Assembly: GCF_000018065.1 (NCBI RefSeq)
Contig: NC_009840.1
Span: 62,001 to 126,000 of the forward strand
Reading direction: 5' to 3'
Length of the DNA stretch: 64,000 nucleotides
From: Prochlorococcus marinus str. MIT 9215
GTDB lineage: Bacteria > Cyanobacteriota > Cyanobacteriia > PCC-6307 > Cyanobiaceae
The translations under genes were made by a program, and so were the position numbers. Positions 55,959 through 64,000 of this stretch are shown piece after piece (position 1 is the stretch's first letter; each line of letters begins with the position of its first letter). The notes beneath the pieces are model-generated. The model searched no databases. It saw only the letters and a list, made by a program, of their open reading frames with translations, and had not been told where the DNA came from.

Positions 55959-56516
55959 ATGGAACAATCCATTATTGAAAAAACAGTCAAAATCATCAAA
56001 GGTAGAAGCATATTTTTAATAGGAATGATGGGCTCTGGTAAGTCACAAACTGGTTTGAAGCTGGCTGAATTATTGAAGTATAAATACATTGATTTAGATA
56101 CATTAATAGAGAAGTTGGCAAAAAAATCTATCAATCAAATTTTTAAAGATGAAGGAGAAGATAATTTCCGAGAATTAGAAGCAAACTGCCTTAAAGAAAC
56201 TATCAAAATTCCTTCATTAGTAATCTCAACTGGAGGAGGAATAGTTACCAAATCAGAAAACTGGGGAATCTTAAGACAGGGAATAATTGCTTGGATAGAT
56301 CTCGAAAAAGATATAGCAATTGAAAGATTGAAAAATGAAATTGAAAATAGGCCACTTCTTCAGGGAAAGAATCTTAATGATCTATATATGAGCATTTTTC
56401 AATCTAGAGAAAATTTGTATTCTCAAGCAGATTTAAGAATTCAAGTAAAAAAAGAAAATATTGAAGAAGTTGCTATGAAAATAATTAATGCAATTCATAA
56501 AGAAATAATCAGTTAA
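55959..56516 (+). CDS. aroK: Shikimate kinase
   Basis: 185 residues. Walker A GMMGSGKS at 22-29; substrate-binding D45 and D47 in DLDTLIE; STGGGIV; NRPLL lid region. It phosphorylates shikimate in aromatic amino acid synthesis. It is divergent from the tandem PTPS gene, and its stop overlaps that of crr7 by four bases. Confidence 0.95.
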   Translation: MEQSIIEKTVKIIKGRSIFLIGMMGSGKSQTGLKLAELLKYKYIDLDTLIEKLAKKSINQIFKDEGEDNFRELEANCLKETIKIPSLVISTGGGIVTKSENWGILRQGIIAWIDLEKDIAIERLKNEIENRPLLQGKNLNDLYMSIFQSRENLYSQADLRIQVKKENIEEVAMKIINAIHKEIIS

Positions 56517-56770
56517 TCTGGTTCAATTCTTACTGCAAACCATTTGATAACGTATCCTAATTTTATTTCTAATTCATAAGTGCTTTCCAATAATTCTTCA
56601 AAAAATTCCTGATCAGGATCTTTTATATTTTGATATATTGTTTGTGTTTCTGTCTTACTAAGCCAATTCTTCAACCATAAAATTGCTTCTTGCTTTGATA
56701 CAATTTTTTCCTTTGAATCTGGCTCTAATAATACATAATGATCTGATGCTCTTATTAGTGGATTTGACAT
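56513..56770 (-). CDS. Chlororespiratory reduction 7 (Crr7) family protein
   Basis: 85 residues. The N-terminal YVLLEP and C-terminal YVIKWFAVRIEP match the Crr7 family, which is needed for NDH-1 complex accumulation in plants and cyanobacteria. The middle is helical and charged. It is divergent from the DUF6816 gene, with start codons one base apart. Confidence 0.85.
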   Translation of the reverse strand: MSNPLIRASDHYVLLEPDSKEKIVSKQEAILWLKNWLSKTETQTIYQNIKDPDQEFFEELLESTYELEIKLGYVIKWFAVRIEPD

Positions 56771-56771
56771 A

Positions 56772-57479
56772 ATGAAAATTCTTCTTGGATTAATTCTTTG
56801 CTTGATTTTTCAAGTAATTTTTTTAGAAAGTTCTTTTGCTCTAGTAGATTCTAACGTACGTGAGTTTTTGGAAAATCGTGTAAATCAATGGCCAGAATTA
56901 TATTTGCCAAATTTTAAATTATCTGATGTTTCTAAAGATTTAATTTATCCTAAATGGTTCGAGGGAAATTGGCTTGTTACTTCTCAAGATATAAATAATG
57001 ATTCAGAAGAGCCAGTTATTTATGAAGTAAACTTCTTTAAGAATGATTCAGATTTAATTGTTGGTAATCGTGCAAAAAATGCTGAATCTATTGGAAAAGC
57101 AATATTTGGTGACACCTTAATCAAGGTTATAAATGATCCTCAATCTATTAATAATCAAATTACTTATTTAAAAGATGATTTTTATATTGATTCAAGAATT
57201 ACAGGGAGAAATCAGATCCAAGATAATGAGATTTTTTTCGCAGACGAGCTAGTTATACAAACAGCACATAAGCCAGGTGCTTCAAGGATTAATCAGATAG
57301 AGACCATTAGTAAATTTCAAAAATGTTCCGAAGAAATATTGGAAGTTGATAATTCAATCAAACCATCAATTTGTGGAGTGCAATATGTTGCTTCTTATGG
57401 TTCAAAAGTTGGTGATCCTTCTATTCATGCTGTCAAAACAAATAAATATAAATTGAAGTTTGAATTTATTGAGAGTTAG
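56772..57479 (+). CDS. DUF6816-family lumenal/periplasmic protein
   Basis: 235 residues. A cleavable-looking signal peptide (KILLGLILCLIFQVIFLESSFA) is followed by a beta-rich body with WFEGNWLVTSQDI. The family (DUF6816) is cyanobacterial/plastid and related in layout to lumenal proteins; function unknown. It converges with the GST gene, overlapping by 14 bases. Confidence 0.75.
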   Translation: MKILLGLILCLIFQVIFLESSFALVDSNVREFLENRVNQWPELYLPNFKLSDVSKDLIYPKWFEGNWLVTSQDINNDSEEPVIYEVNFFKNDSDLIVGNRAKNAESIGKAIFGDTLIKVINDPQSINNQITYLKDDFYIDSRITGRNQIQDNEIFFADELVIQTAHKPGASRINQIETISKFQKCSEEILEVDNSIKPSICGVQYVASYGSKVGDPSIHAVKTNKYKLKFEFIES

Positions 57480-58191
57480 CACTAAAAAGATATTCTTCTA
57501 AGTTGTTCCTCCAAATGAAAAGATTTTCTAAATAAGGGTTGTTTATGTATTCTTGGCTCCCCTCTCCTGAAAGAATTGGTCCTGCAGACTTTGGAAATTT
57601 AATAAGGGATAATTGAGCAGCAATTGAAATATCTGCAATTGATAAACTATCTCCAACTAAATATTTCTTGTTGATCAAGGATTTTGATAAAGCTTCCAGT
57701 AATTTTTGGAGTTCTAAATTATCTTTAGAAGACAAAACTACATTAGAAATTTTACTAAGATTTTCAAAAGGTAATTTATCAACAATACTTTTAACTGAAG
57801 TTGGCATTTCATCTGGAAGTAATGCAGTTCTTAGCTGTGGATTTTCTATTGCAGATTTTATTAAAGCTTTTCTACAAGTTGAAGCCATTGTAGTATCTGC
57901 CCAGTCCTCAATTAGTTTGCATTGTGCAAATAATATTGGATCCTCCGGAAAAAGTGGATTGTTTTCATTTTTTTTATCTATATATTCGCAAATAGTTGAA
58001 GAGTCATTAATAACTTGATCATTACTATCGACTATTACAGGTACTTGTTTTTGACCTGATAATTTAAAGATTTCAAATTGGCCTATTCCAGGTGTTACTT
58101 CTTCAACTCGATATTGTAGTTTTTTTGCATGAAGAGCCATCCTTGTTTTTAAACAAAAAGCACTATGCCTAAATTGATATAATGTAATCAT
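57466..58191 (-). CDS. Glutathione-S-transferase-family protein
   Basis: 241 residues. N-terminal thioredoxin-like domain (LYQFRHSAFCLKTRMALHAKK, QVPVIVDSNDQVINDSSTICEYI) and C-terminal helical domain. The N-terminal Ser/Cys of the active site fits the FCxK pattern. Substrate unknown; picocyanobacteria use such proteins in stress or xenobiotic reactions. It overlaps the DUF6816 gene. Confidence 0.88.
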   Translation of the reverse strand: MITLYQFRHSAFCLKTRMALHAKKLQYRVEEVTPGIGQFEIFKLSGQKQVPVIVDSNDQVINDSSTICEYIDKKNENNPLFPEDPILFAQCKLIEDWADTTMASTCRKALIKSAIENPQLRTALLPDEMPTSVKSIVDKLPFENLSKISNVVLSSKDNLELQKLLEALSKSLINKKYLVGDSLSIADISIAAQLSLIKFPKSAGPILSGEGSQEYINNPYLENLFIWRNNLEEYLFSANSQ

Positions 58192-58245
58192 GCTGTTTAA
58201 TGTTTGTTAAAACTTAGCTAAAAAAGTAATCTATTTGTGGAGCTG

Positions 58246-58455
58246 ATGGGCGAATTTTTCTCTAATGTTGCGAGATATCCAAAGTATTTGATATCTATCA
58301 TTGTTGGGGGACTTTTTGCTTTGCTTGAACCTTTATTCAAGAATAGATCAAATCCACTCACAATAGTAGGTATGATATCTTCTGTCTTAAGTGCTTTCAT
58401 AACTGTTTATTTTGTCTTGCAAGCGATGACAAACCCTATAAATTTACAACCATAA
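58246..58455 (+). CDS. DUF751-family small membrane protein
   Basis: 69 residues from the ATG at 58246; a GTG three codons upstream is possible. Two hydrophobic segments (about 15-30 and 42-60), with the family-type NVARYPKYLISIIVGG at the start. DUF751 is conserved in cyanobacteria and plastids (Ycf33-type neighbours); function unknown. Its TAA overlaps the ATG of rbfA (TAATG). Confidence 0.82.
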   Translation: MGEFFSNVARYPKYLISIIVGGLFALLEPLFKNRSNPLTIVGMISSVLSAFITVYFVLQAMTNPINLQP

Positions 58456-58847
58456 TGCCAAATAATTACCGTCTTGCAAAAGTTTCTTCTCTTTTGAAGA
58501 AAGAAATTACACTTATTTTGCAGAATGAATTAGAAATTGACCTTATTAGTGATCATTTCGTCAATATTTCTAAGATTGATTTATCAGGTGATTTACAACA
58601 CTGTAAAATTTATATAACTTCAACTGCTCAAGAGAAAGTGAAGAAAGAAATTGTATCAAACTTGAATACTGCTAAAAGCTCCATAAGGCATAGTTTAGGA
58701 AAAAGAATTGAGATGAGAAGAGTTCCAGAGATAATTTTTAAAGACGATGTTGTTCTTGATAAAGGATTATCAGTCTTGAAACTTCTCGATGAATTAAAAA
58801 ATAAAAATCAAAATCATAATGTTGAGGACGAGGATGCCAAAAGTTGA
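58455..58847 (+). CDS. rbfA: Ribosome-binding factor A
   Basis: 130 residues. RLAKVSSLLKKEITLILQNEL and VNISKIDLSGDLQHCKIYIT are the RbfA KH-like signature. It assists maturation of the 30S subunit, in particular 16S rRNA 5-prime processing and cold adaptation. The start overlaps the DUF751 stop, and the end overlaps the start of hemD. Confidence 0.94.
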   Translation: MPNNYRLAKVSSLLKKEITLILQNELEIDLISDHFVNISKIDLSGDLQHCKIYITSTAQEKVKKEIVSNLNTAKSSIRHSLGKRIEMRRVPEIIFKDDVVLDKGLSVLKLLDELKNKNQNHNVEDEDAKS

Positions 58848-59631
58848 TCTACCCCTTTATCAAAGAAATATAATTATTACACGATCAAAAGAAGGGATAT
58901 TGGATATAAAAAAGATATTCATAAGCAAGGGCGCTAATGTATTTGATTTACCTGCAATAAGTATTGCTGATCCTGATGATTTAAATCCTCTTGATGAAGC
59001 ATTAAATCAAATAAATGATTTTCATTGGATTATTTTTTCCAGTAGTAATGGGATCAAATTTGTGGACAAAAGACTTAGATACTTTAATAGTTCATTAAAA
59101 GAATGTTCTAAAAAAATAAAAATCGCCGTAGTCGGAGAGAAAACCTCAAAAACTCTTGATGATTTTGGGATTAAGGCTGATTTCATACCTCCAGAATTTG
59201 TTGCTGAAAGTTTAATTGATAATTTCCCAGTATCTGGTTATGGACTTCGAGTTTTTGTACCTAGAGTTCAAACAGGTGGTAGGGATTTAATTGCAGATCA
59301 ATTTAGAAAGTCTGGTTCTCGTGTATTTGAGGTTGCTGCATACGAAACTAGATGTCCTGAATCAATTCCGGAAGAAACAATTGATATTATTTCTAATCGA
59401 AAAGTCGATGCAATTATTTTCTCAAGCGGTAAAACCGTAGTAAATGCTGCTTTTTTACTAGAGAAAAAACTTGGTAAACAATGGTTAGAATATTTTGATC
59501 AAATTAAGTTATTAACTATTGGACCTCAGACAACAAAAATATGTAACAAGATTTTTGGAAGAGTTGATAGTCAGGCACAAAAATATACTTTTGATGGACT
59601 ACTAGATGTAGCAATTAATATTTTTAATTAG
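58834..59631 (+). CDS. hemD: Uroporphyrinogen-III synthase
   Basis: 265 residues from the ATG at 58834 (MPKVDLPLY); an ATG five codons upstream is possible. Two Rossmann-type lobes, with IIFSSSNGIKFV, YETRCPE, AIIFSSGKTVVNA and LLTIGPQTTKIC. It cyclises hydroxymethylbilane to uroporphyrinogen III, required for heme and chlorophyll. It overlaps rbfA by 14 bases and the SRPBCC gene by eight. Confidence 0.92.
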   Translation: MPKVDLPLYQRNIIITRSKEGILDIKKIFISKGANVFDLPAISIADPDDLNPLDEALNQINDFHWIIFSSSNGIKFVDKRLRYFNSSLKECSKKIKIAVVGEKTSKTLDDFGIKADFIPPEFVAESLIDNFPVSGYGLRVFVPRVQTGGRDLIADQFRKSGSRVFEVAAYETRCPESIPEETIDIISNRKVDAIIFSSGKTVVNAAFLLEKKLGKQWLEYFDQIKLLTIGPQTTKICNKIFGRVDSQAQKYTFDGLLDVAINIFN

Positions 59632-60094
59632 AAAAATTTTTTGTATAGTTCTTTTCAACTAAATCTTTGAATCTATCAATATTGGCTTGTAATTCGTTTG
59701 TAACCATTTTGCCTAAAATATTTTCTTCCATAAACCGAGCAATCATTTTTGGTAGTTCATAGGTTATTGCTAAATTTACCGTTGTAATTTGATCAGTTTT
59801 ACTTTCGAAAATTACTGATCCCTCAGTTGGTAAACCTCCTATTGATTTCCATTTAAGTTTGCTTTTTTCAACCCTTTCTGTAATTTGAGCTTTCCATTTA
59901 AACCTAAAGCCATTTGCAGCTAATGTCCATTCTGTTAAATCTGGTAACGTATTAGTTTCTTCGTCAACTGTTTTTACAGATTCAATCCAGCTCATCCAAA
60001 GTGACATTGAGTCTAAATCGCTCCATGTGTCCCATACATTTTCGAGAGGCGCATTAACAACTGTTATTACGTCATGTTTTAGCCAAGTACCCAT
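59624..60094 (-). CDS. SRPBCC/START-like ligand-binding protein
   Basis: 156 residues. HDVITVVNAPLENVWDTWSD at the start and the LKWKSIGGLPTEGSVIFE strand fit the polyketide-cyclase/COG5637-like SRPBCC family. The fold binds a hydrophobic ligand; adjacency to crtQ (three bases) suggests a possible link to carotenoid or membrane lipid. The reaction is unknown. Confidence 0.8.
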   Translation of the reverse strand: MGTWLKHDVITVVNAPLENVWDTWSDLDSMSLWMSWIESVKTVDEETNTLPDLTEWTLAANGFRFKWKAQITERVEKSKLKWKSIGGLPTEGSVIFESKTDQITTVNLAITYELPKMIARFMEENILGKMVTNELQANIDRFKDLVEKNYTKNFSN

Positions 60095-60097
60095 TAA

Positions 60098-61552
60098 TTA
60101 ACTTACTGCAAGATTTTTTGCTAATTCGACTTTCTTCTCTAAAATTGCGGCGGCAGCTAAATGACCACTCATTGTAGCTCCCTCCATAGAGTCTATATAA
60201 TCTTGTTTTGTATAACTACCAGCCATGAAGAAATTAGATATAGATGTTTTTTGATCGGGTCTGAAAGGTTCCATACCGGGAGCTTCTCTATAGAGTGATT
60301 GTGGAATTTGCACCACGTTGCTCCAAAGCAATTTAAGGTTTTTTGAGGATGGGAATAGACGGCGAACCTCTTTATCAATTTCTTTTGTAATTGCTTCTGT
60401 GGATCTTCCCATCCATCTATCTCCAGGAGTTAAAACACATTGGAGAAGCGATCCCATATCTTTTTTTCTATAGTCTGCTGGACTTGCTAGAGCTAAATCA
60501 GCAAAACAACTGAAAGAGGCATCAGCAGAATAAAGAAGGTTATCTAGTCCAATTGGTTCGTTTCCAGTATTATCTTGGTGTAATTCTGTAACCCAACCGT
60601 CATATCTTAATTGGATTGTGGCAACAGCTACAGCTCTAAGTTTTTTTAAACCTTCAAATTCTTTAAATTGATACCATTCTTTTGGAATTATTTTTTTTAT
60701 TCCAGGAACATCACAGGCAGCTAGAAATTTATCTGCAAACACTGACTTAATTCCTTCAGGAGAAGATATTTTTAATTGATTTACTGAATAAGAGGAAGAT
60801 TCCTTTTCATAGATGATTTCTTCTACCTTATGGTTGAGATGTATTTTTGCACCTTTGTTTGTGATGTAGTCGACGATAGGTTGCGTTAACCACTTATGTG
60901 GGGAACCTTTTAAAAGATTAAGTTTTGAGGCTTCTGTTTTTGAAGCAAACATCATGAATATAGTCAGCATGCATCTTGCTGAAATATCTTTGCAATTAAT
61001 AAAACCTAATGCATATGCAATAGGATCCCACATTCTTTCTAAACTTTTTTCACTCCCACCATGGTTTAAAAACCATTCTTTAAAACTAATTCTATCTAGA
61101 TCTCTAATTATTTTCATTGCGCCTTCGTAGTCTATCAATCCTCTAACGATTGGACTTGTGCCTAATGCTAGGGCATTTCTGAACTTATCTACCCAAGTAA
61201 GTTGTTCTGTGGTAAAAAAAGCTTTAAGTCCGTTAAATGGAGCACCTAAAGGGAATCTGAAGTCTAACGATTTTAGATTACCACCATTATTGATAAATAG
61301 ATGAGTATGAACTTTTGGGAGTAAATTGTCAAGAGCCCCCACTTTTTTCATTAATTGAAAAAGATTTGCATAATTGTAAAAAAATACATGTAAACCCATT
61401 TCTATGTGGTTGCCATCCTTATCTTCCCAACTTCCTACTTTGCCTCCCCAAAATGACCTGCTCTCGTAAATTTCTACTTCGTGGCCTTCATCAACTAAAT
61501 TGACTGCTGCTGTGAGACCAGCTAATCCAGAACCAACTATTGCAATTTTCAC
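60098..61552 (-). CDS. crtQ: Zeta-carotene desaturase
   Basis: 484 residues. N-terminal FAD motif [19 protein letters not shown]; conserved body including [38 protein letters not shown] and the C-terminal [17 protein letters not shown]. It dehydrogenates zeta-carotene to lycopene (via neurosporene) in carotenoid synthesis. The gene pairs with the SRPBCC gene on the minus strand and is divergent from the A-type carrier gene. Confidence 0.95.
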   Translation of the reverse strand: MKIAIVGSGLAGLTAAVNLVDEGHEVEIYESRSFWGGKVGSWEDKDGNHIEMGLHVFFYNYANLFQLMKKVGALDNLLPKVHTHLFINNGGNLKSLDFRFPLGAPFNGLKAFFTTEQLTWVDKFRNALALGTSPIVRGLIDYEGAMKIIRDLDRISFKEWFLNHGGSEKSLERMWDPIAYALGFINCKDISARCMLTIFMMFASKTEASKLNLLKGSPHKWLTQPIVDYITNKGAKIHLNHKVEEIIYEKESSSYSVNQLKISSPEGIKSVFADKFLAACDVPGIKKIIPKEWYQFKEFEGLKKLRAVAVATIQLRYDGWVTELHQDNTGNEPIGLDNLLYSADASFSCFADLALASPADYRKKDMGSLLQCVLTPGDRWMGRSTEAITKEIDKEVRRLFPSSKNLKLLWSNVVQIPQSLYREAPGMEPFRPDQKTSISNFFMAGSYTKQDYIDSMEGATMSGHLAAAAILEKKVELAKNLAVS

Positions 61553-61651
61553 TTTTTCTTAAAATTATAACAAATCAAGTTTGGATAACGTTTGTTCTAT
61601 GCATCCTATCGATTAAGTTTTTATATTATAAATAGTAGAGATCCCTTGTTT

Positions 61652-62044
61652 ATGGAAAATTTAGAAGTTAAACAGGAAATTAAAAATTCTGATGATGGTA
61701 AAGGTATCTTAATTACGAATGATGCTATAGAACAAATTTCAAATTTATTGAAGGGCCAAAGTGATAAAAAAGCACTAAGAGTAGGAGTAAGATCTGGCGG
61801 TTGTAGTGGGATGAGTTATACGATGGATTTTATAGGAACTGATGAAATAAATCCCGATGATAAAATTTATGATTATTCATTAAAAACCGATCAAAGCTTT
61901 CAAGTTGTTTGCGATCCTAAAAGTCTTTTATATATTTATGGAATGCAGCTAGATTTTAGTAAGGAATTAATTGGAGGTGGCTTTAATTTTGTAAATCCCA
62001 ATGCCTCTCAAACTTGCGGTTGTGGAAGCTCTTTTGCAGTTTAA
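61652..62044 (+). CDS. A-type Fe-S carrier (HesB/IscA family)
   Basis: 130 residues from the ATG at 61652; 20 upstream codons in frame are unlike the family. Cluster-binding cysteines C51 (GGCSGMSY), C122 and C124 (TCGCGSSF). It receives clusters from the SufBCD scaffold and delivers them to targets. The TPR gene follows six bases downstream, so the two may be co-transcribed. Confidence 0.95.
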   Translation: MENLEVKQEIKNSDDGKGILITNDAIEQISNLLKGQSDKKALRVGVRSGGCSGMSYTMDFIGTDEINPDDKIYDYSLKTDQSFQVVCDPKSLLYIYGMQLDFSKELIGGGFNFVNPNASQTCGCGSSFAV

Positions 62045-62050
62045 TAAATA

Positions 62051-62479
62051 ATGAATAACGAAATTAATCCCATTGAAGAGGATTTTAATGCAGCTTTATC
62101 AAGATATAAAGCAGGGCATGATTTAATTCCAATTGTTCAAGATTTTCAAAAAATTATACAGCAAATTCCAAATCATTTTGCTGCTTGGACTTGTTTATCA
62201 TGGCTTCAATTACTTTTGAAAAATAATGAAGAAGCTTTGTCAGCTGCCAGACAAGCTGTTCGATTAAATCAGCAAGATCCACAAGCAAGAATGAATTTGT
62301 CTTTAGCTCTTTTGGCCACCAATAATAAAGGTGTTAGGGATCATATTGAGTTAATAAAAAAAATGTCTATGATGATGCCAGATGTGAAAAGTGAGTTGAA
62401 AGAATCTGTTGAAGACGGATTAAGTAGATATCCAGATTGGCCTGAGTTAACCAAGGTAAAAAAATGGTTGGAATTTTAA
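62051..62479 (+). CDS. TPR-repeat protein, 142 residues
   Basis: Two to three tetratricopeptide-like repeats (about 35-110), with HFAAWTCLSWLQLLLKNNEEA and DPQARMNLSLALLATNN, in a soluble protein. TPR repeats mediate protein-protein contact; the partner is unknown. It is between the A-type carrier and the LpxB-related gene on the same strand. Confidence 0.82.
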   Translation: MNNEINPIEEDFNAALSRYKAGHDLIPIVQDFQKIIQQIPNHFAAWTCLSWLQLLLKNNEEALSAARQAVRLNQQDPQARMNLSLALLATNNKGVRDHIELIKKMSMMMPDVKSELKESVEDGLSRYPDWPELTKVKKWLEF

Positions 62480-62480
62480 A

Positions 62481-63683
62481 TTGTTTAAGATTTTAATTTT
62501 AAGTAATGGGCATGGAGAAGATCTATCTGGCAGTTTAATAGCTAAACAATTCGTAAAAAGTGGTTATTCTGTTCATGCTTTGCCAATTGTTGGTATGGGA
62601 AACCATTACAAAAAAGAAAAAATTAAGATTATCGGTAAAACTAAGGAATTTAGAACTGGAGGAATTGGGTATAATTCTTTTAAGGGAAGACTTACTGAGA
62701 TATTTGGAGGAGAAATATTTTATCTTCTAAAAAAATTATATTTAACTTTTCAAATAAGAAAAAAATATGATTATTTTTTTGTAGTTGGAGATATTGTGCC
62801 AGTTTTTTTTGCATGGGTTTGTAACAAAGATTTTTTTACATATCTAGTAGCTTATTCCAGCCATTATGAAGGGAAGTTGAAATTACCATGGCCTTCTAAA
62901 TTTTTCTTGCTCTCAGAAAAAACAAAAAAAATTTATACGAGAGATTCCCTTACAGCTAATGATTTAACATTGCAATTAAAAAAGAAAGTGTCTTTTTTAG
63001 GCAACCCATTTATGGATAAGTTTTTTCCTAGAAACAAAGAATTAAATAAAGATGAATTTAGTATTGGATTATTTCCAGGAAGTAGATTCCCTGAGATTTT
63101 AGATAATTTTGTTTTGATTTTAGAGTTATTAGAGGCATTGTCACATTTAAGATATTTTCAAACAATCCAGTTTAATTTTGCAATAGTTAATGCTTTATCT
63201 TCATCAAAAATAAAGGAAATATTTCAAAAAAGAGGATGGTTAAAAATAGAAAATATAAAAGATAATAATCTCTTGAAATTCCAATATAAATTTTTAGAAG
63301 TCAATATATATTGGAATAATTTTGACGAAATATTATTGAAAAGTAGATGCTGTATTAGCATGGCAGGAACAGCAGCAGAGCAAGCGATTGGATTAGGAAA
63401 ACCGGTTATTCAGATTGAAGGTAAAGGTCCACAATTTACAAAAACTTTTGCAGAAGCGCAAAGACGTTTGCTTGGGAAATATGTTTTTTGTGCCAGTAAT
63501 TATAAAGACAAAAATGATCAAATCAATCAGACAATTAAATTGATTATAAAAATAATGTACCTTATACAGCTAAATAAGAAGTTTATGATTTCATGTAATG
63601 AAAATGCCAAAAAAAGACTGGGTGAAAATAAAGCTTGTCTTAAGATTGTTGATGATATAAATATTGCTATAAAAAATGACTGA
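62481..63683 (+). CDS. Lipid-A-disaccharide-synthase-related protein (LpxB-like)
   Basis: 400 residues from a TTG two bases after the TPR gene stop. SNGHGEDLSGSLIAKQF, FVVGDIVPVFFAWV, FSIGLFPGSRFPEI and CCISMAGTAAEQAIGLGKPVIQIEG (quoted in part) match the cyanobacterial/Deinococcus LpxB-related family (GT-B fold; nucleotide-sugar-binding C-terminal domain). Substrate unproven. A second relative is at 9503-10771; the two are clearly divergent. Confidence 0.85.
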   Translation: MFKILILSNGHGEDLSGSLIAKQFVKSGYSVHALPIVGMGNHYKKEKIKIIGKTKEFRTGGIGYNSFKGRLTEIFGGEIFYLLKKLYLTFQIRKKYDYFFVVGDIVPVFFAWVCNKDFFTYLVAYSSHYEGKLKLPWPSKFFLLSEKTKKIYTRDSLTANDLTLQLKKKVSFLGNPFMDKFFPRNKELNKDEFSIGLFPGSRFPEILDNFVLILELLEALSHLRYFQTIQFNFAIVNALSSSKIKEIFQKRGWLKIENIKDNNLLKFQYKFLEVNIYWNNFDEILLKSRCCISMAGTAAEQAIGLGKPVIQIEGKGPQFTKTFAEAQRRLLGKYVFCASNYKDKNDQINQTIKLIIKIMYLIQLNKKFMISCNENAKKRLGENKACLKIVDDINIAIKND

Positions 63684-63945
63684 GGAAAATAATCAAAATA
63701 AGTTAAAACAAATGATTGATAATTTGTTATTAATCAATTTATTTATAGTAATTTTTTTTGCAATATTTTTTATTTTTGCAATCATCATGCAATTAAATGG
63801 GATATTTATTTTTATTAATTTTATTCAGATAGTTTGGAATCCTCTGATAGTACCATTAATAACAATCGTTATTATTGGTGCTTTAGTAAATGGTATTAAT
63901 TCTTGGTGGCGGCGTAAATTGCTTTCTCAAGAAGAGGATATTTAA
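63676..63945 (+). CDS. Small membrane protein, 89 residues
   Basis: The start overlaps the LpxB-related gene by eight bases. Residues 16-45 and 52-72 are strongly hydrophobic; a charged C-terminus (SWWRRKLLSQEEDI) follows. Unrecognised family; the overlap suggests translation together with the LpxB-related protein and so a membrane-linked role. Confidence 0.68.
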   Translation: MTEENNQNKLKQMIDNLLLINLFIVIFFAIFFIFAIIMQLNGIFIFINFIQIVWNPLIVPLITIVIIGALVNGINSWWRRKLLSQEEDI

Positions 63946-64000
63946 AATTATAATTTTTGATTTTACTGCTAATTACTTTTTGTCCTTCTAAAACAACTTT
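63896..64000 (-). CDS. Possible C-terminal end of a minus-strand gene (cut by window edge)
   Basis: The frame read leftward from 64000 is open for 34 codons to a TAA at 63896 (KVVLEGQKVISSKIKNYN and so on). It would overlap the convergent gene at 63945 by 50 bases, longer than other overlaps here, and is too short to judge. No family is recognised. Confidence 0.25.
   Translation of the reverse strand, partial: KVVLEGQKVISSKIKNYNFKYPLLEKAIYAATKN

Overview
The window is AT-rich chromosomal DNA from a picocyanobacterium, most probably a high-light-type Prochlorococcus. The evidence is the photosystem II subunit PsbX, two high-light-inducible (Hli) proteins, a Ycf66 protein, Crr7, zeta-carotene desaturase, the SufBCDS operon, several cyanobacteria-restricted protein families (DUF3120, DUF4912, DUF4346, DUF2973, DUF751, DUF6816), and a permuted two-piece tmRNA whose tag resembles the marine picocyanobacterial one. 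I see no insertion sequence, prophage, CRISPR array or rRNA operon. No stretch longer than about 300 bases lacks a gene or RNA. Many convergent genes overlap at their stop codons, and some divergent genes have start codons that touch. Most of the window is an ordinary streamlined core genome.

Layout. 1-4.8 kb: a truncated ParA-type ATPase, an aldo/keto reductase, the tmRNA, an RlmL-like rRNA methyltransferase, an overlapping pair of small membrane proteins, and a stand-alone protein like the LigD phosphoesterase domain. 4.8-12.5 kb: SMC, a PRC-barrel protein with an acidic tail, a LpxB-like glycosyltransferase next to tRNA-Leu, and biotin carboxylase. 12.5-17.7 kb: YggT, PsbX, Ycf66, an Hli protein, an ABC exporter, HIT and peptide deformylase. 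17.8-25 kb: an S9 peptidase and the sufBCDS operon for Fe-S cluster assembly. 25-32 kb: DUF4912, phosphoglucomutase, RarA, phosphopantetheinyl transferase, peroxiredoxin, type III pantothenate kinase and CysH. 32-37.2 kb: a same-strand run for ion and redox homeostasis (type II NADH dehydrogenase, SLC13-type carrier with RCK_C domains, KtrB, KtrA).

37.2-42.5 kb is the most lineage-specific part. It has a ribbon-helix-helix regulator with a palindromic candidate operator, several small proteins of unknown function (one Nif11-like, one with a C-x3-C-x6-C-x3-C pattern), an ABC-F ATPase, an HtrA-type protease and an Hli protein. 42.5-52.7 kb: a membrane zinc ribbon, YihY, an inositol-monophosphatase-like enzyme, TolC, a DUF512 radical-SAM protein, DUF3120, NadB, a VKOR-thioredoxin fusion, RimO and a 30-residue PetL-like peptide. 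52.7-64 kb: DUF4346, a GNAT-like protein, a RibD-type reductase coupled to a tandem PTPS/QueD protein, AroK, Crr7, a GST, RbfA, HemD, CrtQ (Zds), an A-type Fe-S carrier, a TPR protein and a second LpxB-related protein.

Functional links. SufBCDS plus the A-type carrier supply Fe-S clusters to the radical-SAM enzymes (RimO, DUF512). HemD and CrtQ feed pigment synthesis; PsbX, Hli, Ycf66, Crr7 and PetL belong to the photosynthetic membrane. KtrAB, the SLC13-type carrier and NDH-2 probably handle ions and redox balance. I found no clear multi-gene new system. The best leads are small unannotated proteins, the RHH operator locus, the tandem PTPS with one degenerate domain, the lone LigD-PE-like protein beside smc, and a tRNA-Leu with an AAG anticodon.
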